From assembly GCF_010093535.1 (NCBI RefSeq), contig NW_022985166.1:884537-948536 (forward strand): 64,000 bases of DNA, written 5' to 3'. This stretch comes from Lindgomyces ingoldianus (taxonomy: Eukaryota > Ascomycota > Dothideomycetes > Pleosporales > Lindgomycetaceae). Shown one piece after another: positions 1 through 11,500 of this stretch (positions are counted from its first letter, which is position 1; each line of letters begins with the position of its first letter). Made by a program: the position numbers and the translations under genes. The notes beneath the pieces were generated by a model. The model made no database searches and was not told where the DNA came from. It saw only the letters and a program-made list of their open reading frames with translations.

Positions 1-1720
1 AGCTGCTGCTTGTAGGGCCGTTCTTCCATTCCCATCTCCTGGTGGTGCGTTGACGTCGGCGCCGGCATTAAGAAGAATTTCCATTACTTTAGTGTTACTG
101 TTCTCAGCTGCTGCTTGGAGGGCCGTTCTTCCATTCCCATCTGCTGGTGGTGCGTTGACGTCGGCGCCGGAATCAAGAAGAATTCGCACTACTTCAATGT
201 TGCCGTTCTCAGCTGCTGCTTGGAGGGCCGTTCTTCCATCATGATCTGATGGTAGTTCGTTGACGTCGGCGCCGGCATTAAGAAGAATTTCCATTACTTC
301 AGTGTCACTGTTCTCAGCTGCTGCTTGTAGGGCCGTTCTTCCATGAAGATCTCCTGGTGGTTCGTTGACGTCGGCGCCGGAATCAAGAAGAATTCGCACT
401 ACTTCAATGTTACCGTCCTTAGCTGCTGCTTGGAGGGCCGTTCTTCCATTCTCATATGCTGGTGGTGCGTTGACATCGGCGCTAGCATCGAGAAGAATCC
501 GCACTAGCTCAATGTTGCCTTTCCCAGAAACATATTGAAGAGCGGTTCGTCCTAGTAACTCTGAGTCAGGGTCCACTCCTGCATTAATGCACTCTTGTAG
601 AAGTCTAGCGTGTTCATTATACGTTGCGGCTAGAAAAAGCTTTTCTGCAAAGGCCGCCACCGTTGGAGTCTGTATTGATAGGAGTGACCTCAGAAGCTGC
701 ATACCGGCCGTGTCCTGGAAATCTTTGACCATCTCCACGACTTTCTCTGTCATTAGCATATTATTGGTCACCAAATATATTGCTAGACTGAGATGTTGAA
801 TGTTTCCGTTCATCTCAAACAGATGACTCATTTCTTTGTTCCCTGGGTTCAGCTCCGTATTGGAATCTTCGGGTATTCTAGCACGGAGATAATTATGGAT
901 GCGCCGGGTGCTGGTTGACTGAGCTGGCGGAATTGAAGTGGTAATCCAGGTTGGTACAGCTGAGATAGCCTGATCTAGTACTGAGGGCGCCGTATTTACT
1001 GTTTGGACCCTTCGTGGTTCCGACAGGACTCTGTTACTGGTAAGATGGCTGGCCATGCTGATAGCAACAGCGGCCAGATCTGGGTAAGGATTGACTGGCA
1101 TAGTATTAGCGGAGTATATAACTCGGACCAGTAATATACAAACCTTCAGACTTAATCATGGCTAGGAATCGGAGCCAAGGGAGACCACATAACAAAGCTG
1201 AATTTGCTTGTAAGGCTGGAGGCGTACACACGTAGATTCCTTCTGGCGTTGTTGGAGTTGGTCCTTGGCAAGTGTAAGCATTCCATGTTAGACGGTATCA
1301 ACTTTAGAAAATACCTTGGTATCCATACGGAAATGCTGTGTCGTAGCCATATCGCGAGAGCTCCTTCCTTAACTTCTCTACGGGGACACACTCATGGCCG
1401 ACCCACACATGACTTTCTTTTTTATCTCTTTTCCTTTTTGCAACCTTGGGTGCAACAGCCTCCCAGGTGTCCTTGTTCTTATACTTGCGAAACCCCCATT
1501 TCTTGAAACGTCTTTCGTACTGAGCCTTCCTAAAGTATTATTAGCAATTCTAAGGCACAGACTTGGATATATTATCATACGTCGCGTTGAACCCATACTC
1601 TGCTGACATTTGCTGTATTACGCCGTTAGGTCCTTGTAGCTTTCGATTCTCGATAAGGTACAAGCCTCGAATTGTAGCCTGGTGCAAATTCCAATCATGC
1701 TCAGTGAGCCCAGCGGTCAT
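1..1720 (-). CDS. Clr5-domain ankyrin-repeat protein, partial at left edge
   Basis: Four exons read on the minus strand: 1720-1581, 1529-1315, 1263-1144, and 1094 running off the window at 1; three introns of 49-51 nt keep frame at every junction. Exons 1-2 encode an N-terminal Clr5 domain: a WNLHQATIRGLYL helix region, then after the intron the diagnostic AQYERRFKKWGFRK segment. Exon 3 holds the TPEGIYVCTPP linker found after Clr5 in such proteins. Exon 4 encodes a linker and then 35-residue ankyrin units with the GRTALQAAAENGN core. Successive units alternate between a VVRILLDSG and a VMEILLNAG type, so the DNA period is effectively 210 bp. The Clr5 domain is named after a fission yeast heterochromatin factor; the role of Clr5-ankyrin fusions in filamentous fungi is unknown to me. 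The C-terminus lies outside the window. Family call is firm, exact splice sites are inferred. Confidence 0.85.
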
Positions 1721-2260
1721 TCTGAATTACGCACGGCGTGAAGATAAAGGCTGAGAGCGGATCAAGTACTTCAGTACGGATGGATCTGTCGGGGACAAGA
1801 GCAGTTATTTGTGTTTGTGTTTGATGAGAAGGGGAGTCGAGGCGGCCGTGGGTTGCATATGCACCCTGACATGATTGGTTGGTACCAGAATCTTTTGGTC
1901 CTTGCGCTCAGTACAACGCGGCTCAGCCCCAATGTCGTGCGAGCGACAAAGAGTGAGTCTTCCTATTCGCTGTTTCCAGAATCTTATGGCCCTTGAGCTC
2001 AGTAACAACCCGCTCAGCCCCTAATGTTTTGCCTGCCACGCAGATTAAGCAGTCTCCCTGTTCGCTATTTCCAAAATCTCCTTGCGCTCCATTTGTTCCT
2101 TTAAATTTGTGACTGCGTATTGGCTATCCCCAAAATCTGCGTGCAGTCAATCTCGACAGATAAAGATTCCACCCATATATAAATCATTGCTTCCCCAACA
2201 TGAAGGCTCTCACCGGCTGCTAGACTAGAAGTGCTCTTTACTAATAAGTGTATTGCTAGC
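1721..2260. repeat. Imperfect ~90-bp repeats in an otherwise empty spacer
   Basis: No gene is recognised here. From 1886, 1977 and 2072 three copies of a unit begin with CAGAATCTT/CAAAATCTC, run through a CTTGCGCTCAGT and a CAGCCCC(T)AATGT segment, and end near a TTCGCT(G/A)TTTC motif, giving spacings of 91 and 95 bp. The third copy is partial, and another weak match (CCAAAATCTGCGTGCAG) follows near 2130. Copies have diverged considerably. The spacer contains the promoter of the Clr5-ankyrin gene reading left. Confidence 0.5.
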
Positions 2261-2392
2261 ATGAAGCTCTCTGTGGAGGCCATTGTCGCTATTGTTGCTC
2301 TTCTCGTCACGTGCCCTCCGACATTTTTAATTATCTGGAAGTTGTCTCGCCGTCCCATTCTACCCCGCAGGAGAACTGGTAAGACTATCTAA
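2261..2392 (+). CDS. Possible 5' exon of a tiny single-pass membrane protein
   Basis: A 43-codon frame starts MKLSVEAIVAIVALLVTC and has one strongly hydrophobic stretch at about residues 5-27, followed by a basic cluster (KLSRRPILPRRR), i.e. a single membrane span with a positive cytoplasmic flank. A consensus donor (GTAAGA) at 2379, just before the stop, suggests that the open frame is a first exon, but I cannot find the next exon with confidence. Short N-termini of this sort recur near heterokaryon-incompatibility-like genes in Ascomycota; that is recollection, not evidence from this window. It may be a relic. Confidence 0.3.
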   Translation: MKLSVEAIVAIVALLVTCPPTFLIIWKLSRRPILPRRRTGKTI

Positions 2393-2949
2393 ACCAGTGG
2401 ACCAATATGTTTTGCTGTCTTGTCTATGGCACTAAGGGATTTGACGCAGTGTATGAACTTGAGGTACCGTCCGCAGCGAAAAGTCCACTTCAGCGTGACT
2501 ACCTCATACATTACACATACACGGAGCGGAGAGCGGAGGCTAGCGTTATATCTTCCAATGATCGTCTCAGTAAGTTCTCCTGCGAAGTAAGTTGTCTCCT
2601 TTTCTTAGTGCTAACTGGCACATGTGTGACAGACGCGACTCTCGCATTCATATAGGGCGACTGGGTGTAATTCGCTTGGAATAGCGTTATCTCCGACGTG
2701 TAAGTAGGCGTTAACATACAAGCTCTCCGCGTGGTTTACACCAAAGCTTTTAGCAGGTGTAACTACCATGTCTTATTGAATTTATGCATCCTAACAATTT
2801 GCTCTTAATAGGTCGAAACTTCCCCGCCCCACATTCTCTTAGCACTCGGTTCCGGCGTATTCCATGGCTTAAGGAGCGTAAGCAGTTAGCGATATAGGTT
2901 AATTCATCCGCATCATAGATGAGGCGGGGTGCATGGTTATTGATAGGAT

Positions 2950-3790
2950 ACTTGTGAGAGGTGTGAGAGGGGAGGCGACACAAGACGATATTGTTTTTAA
3001 AGCAAAAACTCCAAGGCCTTGAGCGTTTCATGTGTCCTGAAGCCGTCGCAGATTAGTAATTGTGGTTTCCCTTTGGCTAGTTCTTTGGTCTCGCGGTCAA
3101 ATACCTGCTTAAGCTACTGCAAGCTAATATAGGAGTTGTTATATACGCATAATGCCACCTAGGCGTTTCATAAGTAGTCTAGTTGCTTTGATGGGTTGAA
3201 GCTGGCCAGATTATGAGAGGGACAGTGACCTGCCGTCTCCACTAATACATTTAATGGGGGTCACCATGGTCTGCTTAACACCTGCACCTCTATAGTCACG
3301 CGGATCATCCTTACCTACGAAGACTTTAATGGACCCGAGCTTGCTCAGCATCAGTCCCGTCTCGTCCATGTTGTAGACATTTTCCGGCAGGACAGCCGGA
3401 TCCTGTAGTACCTTTCTGATCGCCTCAAACCATTCTACCATCTTATCATACATGTTATTCTCATGACGCTTCCAGTCGACCGCTCTGACGTTTCTCGCTT
3501 TCAGTTCTGGGTGGCGTTCCTGGAAGGCTTGAACCCAGTTCTTGCCCGGAGGTTTGCGTGGGTTATTCGTCAGAACGTTAGACCGCTGGCGGGTGATACA
3601 AAAGGCTAGCGAAGGTAAAAACTTTATTCAGATAGGTCTCCTAAAAGAGGTCATTAGTAGCAGAAACGAAACGAGAGCTGTCTCTTCCTCTGGGGTGAGG
3701 TATTGCTGGCGTTGAGCCGTCTCTTTTTTTGAGGGTCGTCTATGGTTACGAGCATGGAGCGTAGGGCCAACGAGAGGCTGGCGCTCTGGT
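2950..3790 (-). pseudogene. Decayed pogo/Fot-type DDE transposase
   Basis: Reading leftwards from 3790, a conceptual frame gives an N-terminal linker (RRPSKK), a helix-turn-helix part (YLTPEEETALVSFL), the GKNWVQAFQERHPEL block and then the catalytic core start NVYNMDETG, where the first Asp of the DDE triad sits, followed by a GSIKVFVGKDDPRDYRGAG block. The frame has an in-frame TGA near 3630 where relatives carry Arg (CGA to TGA is a C-to-T change, as RIP produces). Further left, frameshifted pieces matching the second catalytic block (LLICDGFRTHET) and the NNIVLCRLPSHTSHK segment continue to about 2950. No terminal inverted repeats were found. It is non-functional and lies directly upstream of the NLR gene. 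Confidence 0.8.
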
Positions 3791-4009
3791 ACTAAAAATA
3801 GCATGCACGTGATTATTGTTGGAAGTTTCTAGAACCACGCCATGCTGACGCTCGGAATAACCTCCTGCTGTTGTGGCGAAAGAGCTTGTGGTTTGACGTT
3901 GTGTGAACCCGCATGGAAGAGGCAATGGTTGCTCTTCTGCCTGCATCGTGCCGCCATCACTCTCCACTACTCTGCCACACGGCTGTCATCTGGACCATCT
4001 CCTTGCCAA

Positions 4010-7000
4010 ATGGACTCGCTCAGTGCAACAGCCAGCATTATCTCAATTCTCCAGCTCTCGGCCAAAGTTCTCGCGTATGTGAACGATGTCAAAGATGCCT
4101 CAAAAGACCGTACACAGTATGCTGTTGAGATGTTAAACCTTCGCAGCCTGCTTTTCAAACTAAGAGACCACGTTGAGTGGGGAGATTCTACGGAGCCATG
4201 GTATACCGCCGTCCAAGCCCTTGCAGTCAAGGATGGGCCTCTTGACCAGTTCAAGCAAGCTCTTGAAACGCTACAGATCAAGATGACAGGCGGAGGCCGG
4301 CTAGGGGGGGCAGGTGAAGCGCTAGTGTGGAAGTTCAAGAAGGAAGAGATTGCAAGCATCTTGGGTCGGATGGAGCGTTTGAAGTCGCTCGTGGAGATCG
4401 CGTTACAAATGGACCACTTGTAGGCTTCCACTAGCACCGCAGAGCAACATCGCTAATATATATAAGCAAACTCTCTCAAGCCATCAAAGACGATACCAAC
4501 TACGTTCGGGCCCATGTGCCTGCCATACAATCTGGAGTGGAGAAGATCCAGCAAGATCAAGATTACACAAAGTACCGCCAGGTGGTGGAATGGATCTCTC
4601 CCTCAGATTACCCGGCTCAACAATCCGATATTATAAAGCGCAGGCAAGAAGGAACAGGCCAGTGGTTTTTGGACGCGCCTGAAGTGGCAGGATGGCTCAC
4701 CGAAGTCGGGGGAACCCTCTTCTGCCCAGGAATCCCAGGAGCAGGCAAGACCATGATAGCCGCCATCGCGATTGATCACCTATTGAAATCCGCGCAGAAC
4801 AGCTCACACGGGGTTGTTTACGTGTACTGCAACTACAAAGCTCAGGAAGAGCAGGATGCTTCTAGTATGCTGGCGGCCATCCTAAAGCAGCTAGTGCAGG
4901 CTCAGCCGTCGGCCGTGGAGCCTGTGGAACGGTTGCACAAGCAGCATGCCAATAGGGGGACCAGGCCATCGCTTGACGAAATCTGTAGCACTCTCCAAGA
5001 TGTGCTCAAACATTATTCTACAGCCCATATAGTGATCGACGCCTTGGATGAGTGTCGAGATAGTGACGGCACGCGTCGTACGTTTTTAGCCAAACTCCGA
5101 CTCCTACAGGCAGGACGAGACATTCGCCTCATGGCCACCTCCCGGTCCATACCAGAGATTGAAGAGGCATTTAGAGATGCGATGAAGCTGGAAATACAGG
5201 CTAGTGGGGAGGATGTGAAGCGCTTCGTGGCAGGCCAGATATATCGACTGCCTAAATGCATTCAACGCAGCGATGCGCTGCAGGACATGGTGCAAGAAAA
5301 GATTGTGGAGGTGGTAGACGGCATGTATGTTTTAAATATGTCAATCGAAATCGTCTTATTCATTGCTAGGTTTCTTCTTGCTCGACTGCATACGGATTCA
5401 CTATTAGATAAGAGAACACCGAAAGACGTCAAGTCAACTCTAGCCAAACTTTCCAAAGGCTCCGCCGCACTTGACAATGCATATAAAGGTGCTCTGATAA
5501 GAATCGAAGGGCAACTAGAAGATGATTATGAACGAGCTAAAAACGTTCTCTCATGGATCGCATTCGCGAAAAGGCCGCTTACCACAGCTGAGATTTGCTG
5601 TGCTTTAGCGGTAGAAGTGGAGAAAACGGAGCTCGACCCGGAAAATATATGCGACGTCGAAGACCTGGTGTCCGTATGTGCTGGTCTTGTCGTTGTTGAT
5701 CAAGAGAGTGCTATTGTCCGTCTCGTGCACTACACTACACAAGACTTTTTTGAGCGTACCAAGCATGCATGGAATCCAGCAGCTCCGCAGCAGATTGCCA
5801 CTATATGCCTCACTTATCTATCTTTCGACGCTTTCAGGAGCGGCAGCTGTTCTACTAATAATGGGTTTGAAGATAGGCTCAGAACCCATAAGCTCCTGGA
5901 CTATGCAGCTAAACACTGGGGCGACCACGCAAGAGTAGCCGAGGCTGAAGTGTGCGAGCTGGCCTGTTCTTTTCTTCTTGACCACGGGTTACTAGCATGC
6001 GCTGGACAGGTAGTACTAAGGTCGGGATTCAAGTACAAAAGGCACAAACAGTCTTGTCCTAAAATCACAAGTTTTCACTTCACAGCGCAATTTGGATTGT
6101 CTAGTATCACACAGGAACTCTTGTCTAAGATGGGAGAGGAATCTACTAAATTTGTCAATACAAATGACGGCTGGGGCCGAGCTCCGTTATTCATCGCAGC
6201 AGCACACGGACATTATGATATGATTAAGCTGCTACTCAACGCTGGCGCCAACCCAAACGCCCAGGGTGGAAGTTACGGCAACGCACTCTATGCGGCTTCA
6301 GATAGAGGCTATGAGGCAGTGGTGAAGCTGCTGCTCAACGCTGGCGCCAACCCAAACGCCCAGGGTGGAAGCTACGGCAACGCACTCTATGCGGCTTCAT
6401 ATAGAGGCTATGAGGCAGTGGTGAAGCTGCTGCTCAGCGCTGGGGCCAACTCGAACGCCCAGGGTGGAAAGTACAGAAACGCACTCCAGGCGGCTTCAGA
6501 AGAAGGCCACAAAGAAGTAGTGAAGCCGCTGCTCGACGCTGGCGCCGATCCCAACGCCCAGGATGAAAAGTACAGCAATGCACTCTATGGGGCTTCATAT
6601 AGAGGCCACGAGGCGGTAGTGAAGCTGCTGCTAAATGCTAAGGCCAACCCCAACGCCCAGGGTGGAAGCTACGGTAACGCACTTCAGGCGGCTTCAGAAA
6701 AGGGTCACGAGGCGGTAGTGAAGCTGCTGCTCAACGCTAACGCCGACCCTAACGCCCAGGGTGGAGAGTATAGCAACGCTCTCTATGCAGCTTCACTTAG
6801 AGGCCACGAGGCGGTAGTGAAGCTGCTGCTCAATGCTGGCGCCGACCCCAGCACCCAAGGTAGAAAGTGCAGCAACGCACTCCAAGCGGCTTCATATGGA
6901 GGCCATGAGGCGGTAGTGAAGCTGCTGCTCAATGCTGGCGCCAACTTCAACGCCCAGGACTTTAGCAACGCACTCTATGCGGCTTCACTTGGAGGCTACA

Positions 7001-7932
7001 AGGTAGTGGTGAAGCTGCTGCTCGACGCCAGCGCCAACCCCAGTGCCCAGGGTGGAAGTTATGACAATGCACTCCAGGTGGCTTCATATGGAGGTCACGA
7101 GGCAGTAGTGAAGCTGCTGCTAAATGCTAAGGCCAACCCCAACGCTCAGGGTGGGCACTACGGCAACGCACTTCAGGCGGCTTCATATGGAGGCTACGAG
7201 GCGGTAGTAAAGCTGCTGCTCGATGCTAACGCTGACCCTAACGCCCAGGGTGGAGAGTACGGCAATGCACTCTATGGGGCTTCATATAGAGGCCACGAGG
7301 CGGTAGTGAAGCTGCTGCTAAATGCTAAGGCCAACCCCAACGCCCAGGGTGGAAGCTACGGCAATGCACTTCAGGCGGCTTCAGATGAAGGCCACGAGGT
7401 GGTAGTGAAGCTACTGCTCGACGCTAACGCCGATCCCAACGCCCAGGATGAAAAGTACAGCAATGCACTCTATGGGGCTTCATATGGAGGCCACGAGGCG
7501 GTAGTGAAGCTGCTGCTAAATGCTAAGGCCAACCCCAACGCCCAGAGTGGAAGGTACGACAATGCACTCCAGGCGGCTTCATATAGAGGTCACGAGGCAG
7601 TGGTGAAGCTGCTGCTCAGCGCTGGCGCCGATCCCAACGCCCAGGGTGGATACTACGGCTACGCACTATATGCGGCTTCACTTAGAGGCTACAAGGTAGT
7701 GGTGAAGCTATTGCTCGATGCTGGCGCCGACTCCAATGCTCAGGGTAGATACTATGGCAACGCACTCCAGGCGGCGTCCTTTGGAGGCCATAAGGAAGTG
7801 GTGAAGCTGCTGCTCAACGCTAACGCCGACCCCAACGCCCAGGGTGGGCACTACGGCAACGCACTCCAAGCGGCTTCAGAAAGAGGCCACAAGCAGGTAG
7901 TAACGCTGCTGCTCGACAAAGGCGCTGTCTAG
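4010..7932 (+). CDS. NACHT NLR with high-identity ankyrin repeats
   Basis: Intracellular STAND/NLR-type receptor, predicted 1276 residues. Exons are 4010-4419, 4467-5324 and 5370-7932. Intron 1 (47 nt) has a CGCTAATAT branch site; intron 2 (45 nt) is in frame without a stop, so it would be missed by ORF calling, but its removal restores a conserved MFLLARLHTDSLL segment. Domains: an N-terminal fungal STAND helper domain (MDSLSATASIISIL, about 1-135), NACHT with Walker A GIPGAGKT near residue 226 and Walker B HIVIDALDE near 323, a helical/winged region (about 400-670), and 18 ankyrin units from about 692 to the end. Seventeen units are near copies of a 33-residue, 99-bp repeat with a NALYAAS/NALQAAS core. 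The start was chosen at the family-typical MDSLSATAS; an in-frame ATG at 3842 is upstream. Such NLRs are linked to nonself recognition and heterokaryon incompatibility; function here is inference. Confidence 0.88.
6240..7920 (+). repeat. 99-bp tandem ankyrin repeat array
   Basis: Within the NLR gene, 17 consecutive units of 99 bp share a GTGAAGCTGCTGCT core and an AACGCCCAGGGTGGA junction. One unit (beginning near 6958) is shortened by two codons. Unit types LYGASYRGHEAVV...AKANPNAQ and the LQAAS unit after it occur as blocks at about 6571-6760 and again at about 7261-7440, with a third related block at 7456, which indicates block duplication rather than drift of single units. Confidence 0.85.
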
Positions 7933-8527
7933 AGTACATAAATATTCTATAATATAATCTTTTAACCTTCCTATACCTAATATCTTTTGAATTTCGTTTT
8001 CTATGTAAGACATAGAAATATGTAACAACGGAAATACTATATGTAGTTTGTAGCAGCGACAATATATCACTTTGCTAATACGACAGAAATCCTTGTTAGC
8101 AAAATGCTGCGTGTAAGAATAGCGCTATACTCCATATAGATAGGGCATAGTGTTAAACGTAATACTCTAAGAGAGATGTTTGCTTGCGTCAAGATTTGCC
8201 TAGCAATCATTCGTTATTTGTTGACTGCTCTGGACCGGACCTTTAGATTCCGAGCGCCGTGCACAGCCTCATGGCCGAGAGCGGTGAACTTTGCTTATTG
8301 TTTGACAAAAGGTAAATTACGCAAGGATACAGGCGGGGTTGTAAAACGCTAGCCAGGGTTGGCTGCTTCTTTAATTGAAAGTACCAAACGACGTGGACCT
8401 TGCATGTTCTTCTTTATTCATAGCGTGGCGTAGCGGCAACCTCGCCACTAGCTAACGCCAATCCAACAAGATCAAATAGCCTCTCCTATCATTCAAAACT
8501 TGGAAACACCAAAGCCGTTAATCACAT
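7933..8527. other. Intergenic, no gene seen
   Basis: Spacer between the 3' ends of the NLR and the polyketide synthase genes, which converge. It is AT-rich near 7940-8060. No coding frame, RNA gene or repeat is supported. Confidence 0.6.
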
Positions 8528-11500
8528 TCACTCCATAGCGCTCCTAATGAATGACCCAACCTTTTCCCTACCCTCCTTCAGCATACTGAAATGATCACTT
8601 CCCTCCAAAACCTGAATCCTCAACCTCTCCTCCCCAACCAATTGATCCCATCCATTCCCACCCAACTCAGTCCTCTCATTCAACAACCACCTCATCTCCC
8701 TTGTCTCATCCCCCTTAACCTCAACACCGCCCCTTTTCGCTACTCCATCTTTCGCCCAAAGAATCCACGTCTCCGGCCCAGCCTTGTGCTGAAAGGGGAC
8801 CGGTTTGTACGTATCAAGCACATTGATGAATGCTAGGAAATGCGGCAACAGCCAAGCAGGAGGCTTGCGACCGGCTTCGCCGAAGAGATTCATCGAGTCG
8901 AAGAGTTCGTATAGGCTGGGAGGGAGCATTTCTAGGTCGATGGGGTTGGGTGAATCGAGTAAGATGAGGCGGGAGACGGTTTCGCCTGCCGCGGTGAGGT
9001 TCTGGGCACAGTCGTAGGCACAGATGCCACCTGCGGACCATCCTCCAAGGAAACTAATTTGATGTTAGCAAATATAAAATTGCAGGAGCATGATTGGTAG
9101 ACTTACTACGGGCCGTGAGGTTGACGGCGGCGAATTTCAGCAAGGTATACGGTGCTGAGTTCGCGGAGTGTGCATTTCATTTCCTCGGCTTTTTTTATGA
9201 ATGGGCTGTTTAGCCCCAAAACCACGGTATTTGTACCAATTTCTGGTAGGCTGAGGTAAGAAGTGGCGAGGCCGGAGCCGTCCGGGAAGAGCCAGAGTGT
9301 TTTCGAGGCGGTTTTGAGGTTACCTTGGAGAAGCACAGAAGAAGCGGGTGGCATTAAAGGGCTTACGGAGAGCTGTGGAATATGTGAATCGGTCGTCGTA
9401 GCTGCAGCTAGTCAAAAACAATTCCAGGACTTTTTTTTTAGGGCAAGAACTGTGACCTACCGTTTGAGAATTCTGTAGCATGTTGCATGAGCGATTGGCG
9501 AATCGCACCCATAGTATCATACGTAAGCAAGAAGTCGGGCTCCAGTTCCAATCCCAACTTCTCCTTTAGCTCACTCAAGACCGTCAATGACATCAACGAA
9601 TCCAGTCCGAGACTCGAAAGCTCAGCATCATCTTTCAAATCAGAAGGCTGGACTCCGATCTCTTCGGACAGGATCCTGGTCACAGTATCAAGTAAGGTAT
9701 GAGTTGAACCTCGCGACTCAACTAGGCCTAAAGCAGGCGGGTATATCGTCATTGGTGTAGTGTGACCGCTCTCGCTCAAGGTCGTGCTCGTGCTCGTGCT
9801 CATGCTCGTGCTCGAGTCAGTGAGAATCGGCGTAGTGGACGGTTCAGAAGTGGGCGGCTTTGGTGCGATAAGTTCGCAGAGACCTTTGACTGTGGTACCT
9901 TCGAGAAATACTCGGGAATCTATAGCAATCCCAACCTCTTCGCGAATCTTTTCCGACATCGTCAAGGACAGCAATGAGTCCACACCCAGATTTGTAAGTT
10001 CTTCGTTGTCGTCAATATCCGAAATGGGTACCCCAACTTCCTCCGCAATAATTGCTTTGACTCTATCAACTCCCAAATGAGAGTTCGTCGGTGTCAGCGT
10101 AGGTATCGGGGCAGGCATGGGAGCGGACATAGAGACCTGTGACTTATTATTTGGTGCTATGGATGACTGAAGCATGACCTGTTTTTTAGTCAACGGATTA
10201 GGTATTACCAAATCCAGCACCTTCCTTTCTATCGCTGCAAAGGTCACACCTTCGTAGACTGCGACAATTTCGCCTTGATCAAGAACGTAGATGTTACCCG
10301 AGTATTCATTTGCGCCCTGCTTCTGCATCTTAACATATGTCTGATACGTCTTCTCCGCCGAGAACGGAGCTGCAATTCTCAGATTCTTCCAGCCATGGTT
10401 AATGTACACCGTCTTTTTAAGGTCCACAAAATCGTTGGCATTCATTGTGAATCCAGTAATCTGGCCAATGCTATCGATCCAGTAAGGATTACAGAACCAG
10501 GTACCAGACTGACTTGAGGCAGGAGTGAACTTGACTTTTCCGGTAGCTTCGTGGTCAGCTGAGCGGAGGATGAGCTCGCGGTAACCCTTGAATCCGTCCG
10601 AATAGTCAACCAGAGCGCTGAAAAGCTTGTAGAACATCCTGGTCTTGATGAGATGAGCAGAGTCCGAGTCATGGAGGGTTTGCTGTAAATGTTCGATGCG
10701 AGATTTGATGAGAAATTCTTGACGTTTCCATTCACTAACCCAATCTTTGCGCGGGGAGAAAGCGCCTACACAATTTGCATGGTTGATAGTTGGCTTCCCG
10801 TCCTCGGAAATACTACAGAGACTAAAGGAGGATGTCCTTGTAGACCAGTTTGCGGACGCAGACATTCTTATGCGTTGGGACGACTGGCCAGCGAAAACTA
10901 AAGACTTCCCGGCAACCATGGATCGCACTTCTATTCCCAATTCCTTCTTGTCAGGGAGAGGCGATCGTTCAAGAAGGTGATGGAAAAGTGTCAGTGCCAT
11001 ATCAGCATACGCAGATGATGTACACAGTGGTTGTCCATTCACTCGATGACCTTCGAGTAGCTTTTGAAATTCAGGGTTGTTGAGATCAGAGACGGCTGTA
11101 ACAGAGGCTTCTGTAGTAGAAAAAATCTCATCCGTGATCCTCTGGACAGAGGTTGTGAAGTTCTGAGTAGAGCTCTTCTCATCTGAAGGTGGAGAAGGTG
11201 CAACCTGAGGTGGGGCATCGCCTTTAGTCAGGCACCAGTCGTGCCTGTATGTAATCCAATAGTTTTTCAAGTCCCACTTGTACGATGGCAGTTTCAAAAC
11301 TCTGAGATCGTCTTTGAAGCCGTGATGATATTCGGGCCAGTTGATTGGAATACCCTTTTCGTACAAGGAAGTCAATGTAGATGTCAATGTCTTCCAACTG
11401 TCCTCGGTTCTTCGTAAGCTAGGATAGGCTCTGAACTGAGAACCGAGCGTGGACCCCAGCATGGCCGAGCATACAGGATGAGGACCAACCTCCAGCCATA

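Noticed and set aside
3842..4009. Longer N-terminus of the NLR from the ATG at 3842
   Set aside because: The 56 extra residues do not look like the family, whose proteins begin at the MDSLSATAS-type start.
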